The translations under genes and the position numbers were made by a program. DNA of 7,337 nt from Spartobacteria bacterium (GTDB lineage: Bacteria; Verrucomicrobiota; Verrucomicrobiia; Chthoniobacterales; UBA10450), in the NCBI GenBank assembly GCA_021324035.1, contig JAJPJU010000207.1:1-7337 (forward strand), read 5' to 3'. Positions 3,914-7,337 of the stretch are shown piece by piece. The stretch's first letter is position 1. Every line of letters starts with the position of its first letter. The notes below the pieces were generated by a model that searched no databases, had not been told where the DNA came from, and was given only the letters and a program-made list of their open reading frames with translations.

Positions 3914-6900
3914 ATGCGAACTGTAACTTCGTGGTTTAAATTTCATCGCACCTTAAGCGCGACGCTGATTCTCACCGTCGTATTTGCCTGCGGGTTTTTC
4001 GCGTTCGGCCGATCGCCGGCGATCAGTTCGAAGATAACGACCGGGACGTCGAGTAAATCGCCATCGGGCGGCCCGGCCAGCCGGATAAGAAAATCCGTTC
4101 CGGCCAGCCAGCCAAAGCCGGCAATAGTCACGCCTGGACTGATCTTCGACAATTCAGTGAATGATAGCGGCGAATTCGAAGAGACGCGCCCAGCGGAGTC
4201 CATGTACGCCGCGGTGGTCCATTTCACATCCAATGTCACCGTGACCCGAATTCAGGCGCAGGCTCGGGCCGAGCAGGATGGGAATGTGAAGTTTTTAATT
4301 TTCGACAGCGCCTCGGGCGATGGCGGGTACACTGGAACTGGGACATTACTTTTCAGTAAGGCGATTGTCGTGACCGGCGCCCCGGGGCAGGAACCGGTCC
4401 CGTATCTCAACTCAGGCCCAATCTCGTTCACGTTCGAAGCAGGCAAGACCTACGACATCGGGGTCCTCGGAGATGTCTCGCTCACGGGCATCTGGGATGT
4501 AGACGAGGACGATCAGAACGGCATTCACTCCTATTCGAACAACGCAAACTTTGCGGACTACAATAATCCCACCACGGGCGACTATTCCGGAGTCGATCCT
4601 CACATTCGGCTGTTTACTTTGGCATGCGATCCGGCCCCGGCGGGGATGATTGCGTGGTGGAAAGGCGAAGGCGACGCCACCGATAGTCAAGATAGTCACA
4701 ACGGCATAAACAACGGGGCGACATTCGCTGCCGGCGAAGTGGGACAGGCGTTTACCTTCAACGGCGACGGCGACTTCGTCCAAATTCCGTCGAGCAACGA
4801 CTGGAATTTCGGTACGGGCGATTTCACCTTCGACTTTTGGGAAAACAGCAGCAGTGCAACCCGAATGGTCGCACTGGCCTTCGATCCGAATCAAGGCACC
4901 AACAATATCGACTTCGACTTCAATGACACGTTTGGCCTTTGGGTTTTCTGGAACAGCGGCGGCGGAGCCAGCGGAGTAAACGCGATACAGGTTGGTTCGC
5001 CCGGGGATTACACAGACGGTCAATGGCATCACATTGCCCTGACCCGAACCGGAACGACGTTTACCCTTTATATCGATGGTGTGAACGTTGGAACCGCAAC
5101 GGACGCTGAAGCGATCGATTTATCCGGCGGCGCGAATAATTTTCTTGGCAAGGACGTCGGTGGCAATTTCTGGAGCGGGCAGGTCGATGAAGTCGAAATA
5201 TTTAATCGCGGATTAAGCGACACTGAAGTTGGAGCGATTTTCTCGGCAGGCAGCGCCGGCAAATGTCCATGCACGCCTGCGCCGAATGGAATGATCGGCT
5301 GGTGGCCGGGCGACAACAACTATGATGACATCATCAACGCAAACAATGTGCAGCCGACGAATGGAAATGTTGATTTCGTTAGCGGTGAAGTGCGGCAGGC
5401 ATTTCATGTTAATGACGGTCCTTATTTGACCGCAGGCGATCCCGACGTTCTGAGACTGACTGGAACCGAAGTCACGCTGGATGCCTGGGTAAATCCGGAG
5501 GATTCGGGATCATCCGGAATTATCGCCGGAAAGACAGCGGATAGCGCCAATGACTACCTGCTCTATCTCAGCGGCGGCTCCGTAGTCGGAATTATCAAAA
5601 CCAACAATGGCGGCGAGATTACGATCGGCGGCGGTATACCTCCGGCCGGCCAATGGACGCACGTAGCGCTCGTCTACGACGGCAGCACGGTTACGACTTA
5701 CTATAACGGCACTGTCTTTGACACAGTATCGAAGACTGGCAATCTCTCGGGCGACAACTCGGAGTTCGCGATTGGCGGCCGCGCCGCCGGCGATCTGCAA
5801 TTGATTGGTTCGGTTGATGAAGTCGAAGTTTTCAATCGCGCCTTAAGCGCGACTGAAATCGCGGCGATCTATGAAGCTGGTGGCGCGGGTAAATGTCACA
5901 ACTGCGCGAGCGCCCCCGGCGGAATGGTTGGTTGGTGGAAAGGCGATGGAAACACTAATGATTCAATCGCTCATAACGATGGCACCCTGGACGGCAATGC
6001 GACATTCGGACCTGGCGAAGTTAATCAGGGTTTTAGTCTCAGCGGCGCAGAGGGTGATTCGATCGGAGTAAATCAAACGCCTCCGACAAATGGAGAAATC
6101 ACGATCGATGCCTGGATCAATCCCAGTACGTTAAGTCTCGACTGGACCGTCGGGCCAGTAGTGTTCGAAAAAGGCACCGACCCTTTCAATCGCGTCGGGC
6201 TGCAAGTGAGAAGCGACGGCTCGCTTTGTGGTTACCTCAACAGCGAAATTCTGGACGTTTGCTCGAGCCCTGGCTTGATCCAGCCTAACACATGGACTCA
6301 CGTCGCTATCACAATTACTCCGGGTGAAGGCACCGAACTCGATGTCTACGCCAACGGCCAACGCGTCGCGCAAGGTTTCGGTGGGGGCAGCTTGGGGGTG
6401 AACACCGCTCGATTCGTTATCGGTGATAGTGAGATCAGCGGCTTCTACGACACGTTCGCCGGAATTATCGACGAAGTAGAAATGTTCAGCCGCTCGTTGA
6501 GCCAGGCCGAGATCCAAAAAATCTTCGACGCCGGGAGCCTGGGTAAGTGCCCGTGCGTAACGCCGCCCGAAGGAATGGTCAGTTGGTGGCCCGCTGAAGG
6601 GGATGCAAATGATATCCAGGACGGAAACAATGGCAGTCTGAACGGTGGCGCAACGTTTGGGACCGGCGAAGTCGGCCAAGGTTTCGTTTTCGACGGCAGC
6701 ACTGGTTACGTCGAAATTCCCGACAGTGCCAACCTAAGTATTACCGGCCAGATCAGTATCGACGCGTGGATCAATCCAAATAATGTCGATAGCAATCAGG
6801 ACATTGTTACGAAATACAACACTTGCTTCGAAGCGGAGCAACGCAGTTACGCTATCGGTATAAGGACGGGAGGCGATCTTCAGTGGTGTGTTTACAATGG

Positions 6901-7337
6901 CCAGCCGGATCCCAATGCTTACCAATGTGTCCAAACTACAAATCAGCCGATCACACCCGGCGTTTTCACACATGTAGCAGGAACGTTCGATCCTGCGACG
7001 CAGGAAATGAAGCTCTACATCAATGGTGCGGATACGGCGGCACCGCCGTTGGCCGGATCGGTCGCTGTAAATACAATCTTCGACAGCAACACGCCTGTAG
7101 ATATTGGCCGGACATTTTGCGCGGGTAGCCTGGGTGACAGTCCGGCGGACTACTTCAACGGAGTCATTGATGAAGTCGAGATATTTAACACCGTATTAAG
7201 CGCAAATCAGGTAGCGGCTATCTACAACGCGGCTGGAGCGGGTAAGTGCAAGCCTTTGGCCAGTCCAACCCCGACGCCTACTCCTACACCCACTCCCACA
7301 CCGACGCCTACGCCAACTCCCACACCTACACCTACTC
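3914..7337 (+). CDS. Giant exported multi-LamG protein with Pro-Thr linker, 3' end outside window
   Basis: An uninterrupted frame of 1141 codons starts at ATG 3914 and runs off the window. Residues 1-38 form a signal peptide: basic MRTVTSWFKFHR, hydrophobic TLSATLILTVVFACGFFAFG, possible cut after SPA (about residue 38). Residues 39-70 are a basic Ser/Thr/Pro linker. Residues 71-237 are a probable beta-rich domain I cannot assign, with an acidic WDVDEDDQNG segment. Four LamG (Laminin_G_3, jelly-roll) modules follow: residues 238-451, 453-661, 664-879 and 881-1112. Each begins C-x-PxGM(I/V)xWW and ends with DEVE(I/V/M)F, an LSxxE-like helix and GKC. Residues 1117-1140 are (PT)12, a linker to further unseen domains. 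LamG modules in bacteria commonly bind carbohydrates or proteins, so a surface adhesin or polymer-binding role is plausible but inferred. No catalytic domain is visible. The protein is surely exported; surface anchoring is unknown. It appears to have its own promoter. Confidence 0.92.
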   Translation, partial: MRTVTSWFKFHRTLSATLILTVVFACGFFAFGRSPAISSKITTGTSSKSPSGGPASRIRKSVPASQPKPAIVTPGLIFDNSVNDSGEFEETRPAESMYAAVVHFTSNVTVTRIQAQARAEQDGNVKFLIFDSASGDGGYTGTGTLLFSKAIVVTGAPGQEPVPYLNSGPISFTFEAGKTYDIGVLGDVSLTGIWDVDEDDQNGIHSYSNNANFADYNNPTTGDYSGVDPHIRLFTLACDPAPAGMIAWWKGEGDATDSQDSHNGINNGATFAAGEVGQAFTFNGDGDFVQIPSSNDWNFGTGDFTFDFWENSSSATRMVALAFDPNQGTNNIDFDFNDTFGLWVFWNSGGGASGVNAIQVGSPGDYTDGQWHHIALTRTGTTFTLYIDGVNVGTATDAEAIDLSGGANNFLGKDVGGNFWSGQVDEVEIFNRGLSDTEVGAIFSAGSAGKCPCTPAPNGMIGWWPGDNNYDDIINANNVQPTNGNVDFVSGEVRQAFHVNDGPYLTAGDPDVLRLTGTEVTLDAWVNPEDSGSSGIIAGKTADSANDYLLYLSGGSVVGIIKTNNGGEITIGGGIPPAGQWTHVALVYDGSTVTTYYNGTVFDTVSKTGNLSGDNSEFAIGGRAAGDLQLIGSVDEVEVFNRALSATEIAAIYEAGGAGKCHNCASAPGGMVGWWKGDGNTNDSIAHNDGTLDGNATFGPGEVNQGFSLSGAEGDSIGVNQTPPTNGEITIDAWINPSTLSLDWTVGPVVFEKGTDPFNRVGLQVRSDGSLCGYLNSEILDVCSSPGLIQPNTWTHVAITITPGEGTELDVYANGQRVAQGFGGGSLGVNTARFVIGDSEISGFYDTFAGIIDEVEMFSRSLSQAEIQKIFDAGSLGKCPCVTPPEGMVSWWPAEGDANDIQDGNNGSLNGGATFGTGEVGQGFVFDGSTGYVEIPDSANLSITGQISIDAWINPNNVDSNQDIVTKYNTCFEAEQRSYAIGIRTGGDLQWCVYNGQPDPNAYQCVQTTNQPITPGVFTHVAGTFDPATQEMKLYINGADTAAPPLAGSVAVNTIFDSNTPVDIGRTFCAGSLGDSPADYFNGVIDEVEIFNTVLSANQVAAIYNAAGAGKCKPLASPTPTPTPTPTPTPTPTPTPTPTPT
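4625..5266 (+). repeat. LamG module 1 (residues 238-451)
   Basis: Opens with Cys238 and GMIAWWKGEGDATDSQ, has the core strand QWHHIALTRTGTTFTLYIDG (Trp371) and ends with DEVEIFNRGLSDTEVGAIF and GKC451. The only cysteines are the first and last residues of the module. Confidence 0.85.
5270..5896 (+). repeat. LamG module 2 (residues 453-661)
   Basis: Opens with Cys453 and PNGMIGWWPGDNNYDD, has QWTHVALVYDGSTVTTYYNG and ends with DEVEVFNRALSATEIAAIY and GKC661. It is the shortest and most divergent at its start (the HNG-type segment is altered). The only cysteines are the terminal pair. Confidence 0.83.
5903..6550 (+). repeat. LamG module 3 (residues 664-879)
   Basis: Opens with Cys664 and GGMVGWWKGDGNTNDS, has TWTHVAITITPGEGTELDVY and ends with DEVEMFSRSLSQAEIQKIF and GKC879. 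Besides the terminal pair it has two internal cysteines (SLCGY and DVCSS), giving four in total. Confidence 0.85.
6554..7249 (+). repeat. LamG module 4 (residues 881-1112)
   Basis: Opens with Cys881 and EGMVSWWPAEGDANDI, has FTHVAGTFDPATQEMKLYIN and ends with DEVEIFNTVLSANQVAAIY and GKC1112. It is the longest module (232 residues) with inserted loops and four internal cysteines (TCFE, WCVY, QCVQ, TFCA), six in total. Confidence 0.85.
7265..7336 (+). repeat. (Pro-Thr)12 linker encoded by degenerate CCNACN hexamers
   Basis: Twelve consecutive CCN-ACN codon pairs run to the edge of the window and probably continue. At least eight different synonymous hexamers are used, so the dipeptide pattern is kept while the DNA varies. 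Such PT runs form extended, possibly O-glycosylated spacers between domains of exported proteins. Confidence 0.9.

Noticed and set aside
3982..3994. Lipoprotein signal (lipobox) at VFAC of the LamG protein
   Set aside because: Phe at -2 is atypical and the hydrophobic core continues past the Cys; an ordinary signal peptide cut after SPA is more likely.
4412..5032. Long minus-strand reading frame (206 codons) opposite the LamG gene
   Set aside because: It is antisense to a clearly coding frame with LamG motifs, has no recognisable domain, and arises from the codon pattern of the real gene. The same applies to minus frames at 5510-5800 and 6131-6679.
7265..7337. CRISPR array or tandem satellite
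   Set aside because: The repeats are hexamers in frame coding for Pro-Thr, with no spacers.

Overview
The window reads as chromosomal DNA of a free-living, moderately GC-rich, diderm bacterium. The best guess is a soil Verrucomicrobium (Chthoniobacterales / Spartobacteria type). This rests on the combination of a very large exported protein made of tandem LamG modules followed by a (Pro-Thr)n linker, an orphan type II/IV pseudopilin with a short C-terminus ending in SPYGP, a small stand-alone DUF4157-like HExxH protein, and mostly weak Shine-Dalgarno sites. The lineage is inference; no rRNA or other phylogenetic marker is present. No tRNA, rRNA, CRISPR array, insertion sequence, phage gene or integrase was seen.

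Layout from left to right. (1) 1-509 (+) is the 3' part of an exported NlpC/P60-type cysteine peptidase. Its signal peptide is visible in the first bases and its start codon lies outside the window. (2) 621-1160 (+) is a transglutaminase-like (papain-fold) protein. Its reading frame stays open and coding-like back to the stop codon of gene 1 with no ordinary start codon, so its true 5' end is unclear. (3) 1175-1648 (-) is a DUF4157-like HExxH protein converging on gene 2. (4) 1767-2168 (-) is an orphan pseudopilin with its own strong UUCG-loop terminator at 1701-1736. (5) 2250-2663 (+) is a MarR-family regulator transcribed divergently from the pseudopilin, with a perfect 13-bp palindrome between them. 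(6) 2666-3238 (-) is a six-helix membrane protein of unknown function, ending 2 bp from the MarR gene. (7) 3286-3714 (+) is a VOC-fold (glyoxalase/bleomycin-resistance) protein, divergent from gene 6. (8) 3914 to beyond 7337 (+) is a giant exported protein with a signal peptide, a basic Ser/Pro linker, an unassigned probable beta domain, four LamG (concanavalin-like jelly-roll) modules and a (PT)12 linker that runs off the window.

The genes alternate in orientation and are mostly single transcription units, so no multi-gene pathway is evident. Several products act in the envelope or outside the cell (NlpC/P60, pseudopilin, six-helix membrane protein, LamG protein). The clearest unusual points are the architecture of the LamG protein (each module is bracketed by cysteines and every module has an even cysteine count), the missing start of the transglutaminase-like gene, and the stand-alone DUF4157-like protein away from any visible contractile injection system. 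I found no convincing new multi-gene system.
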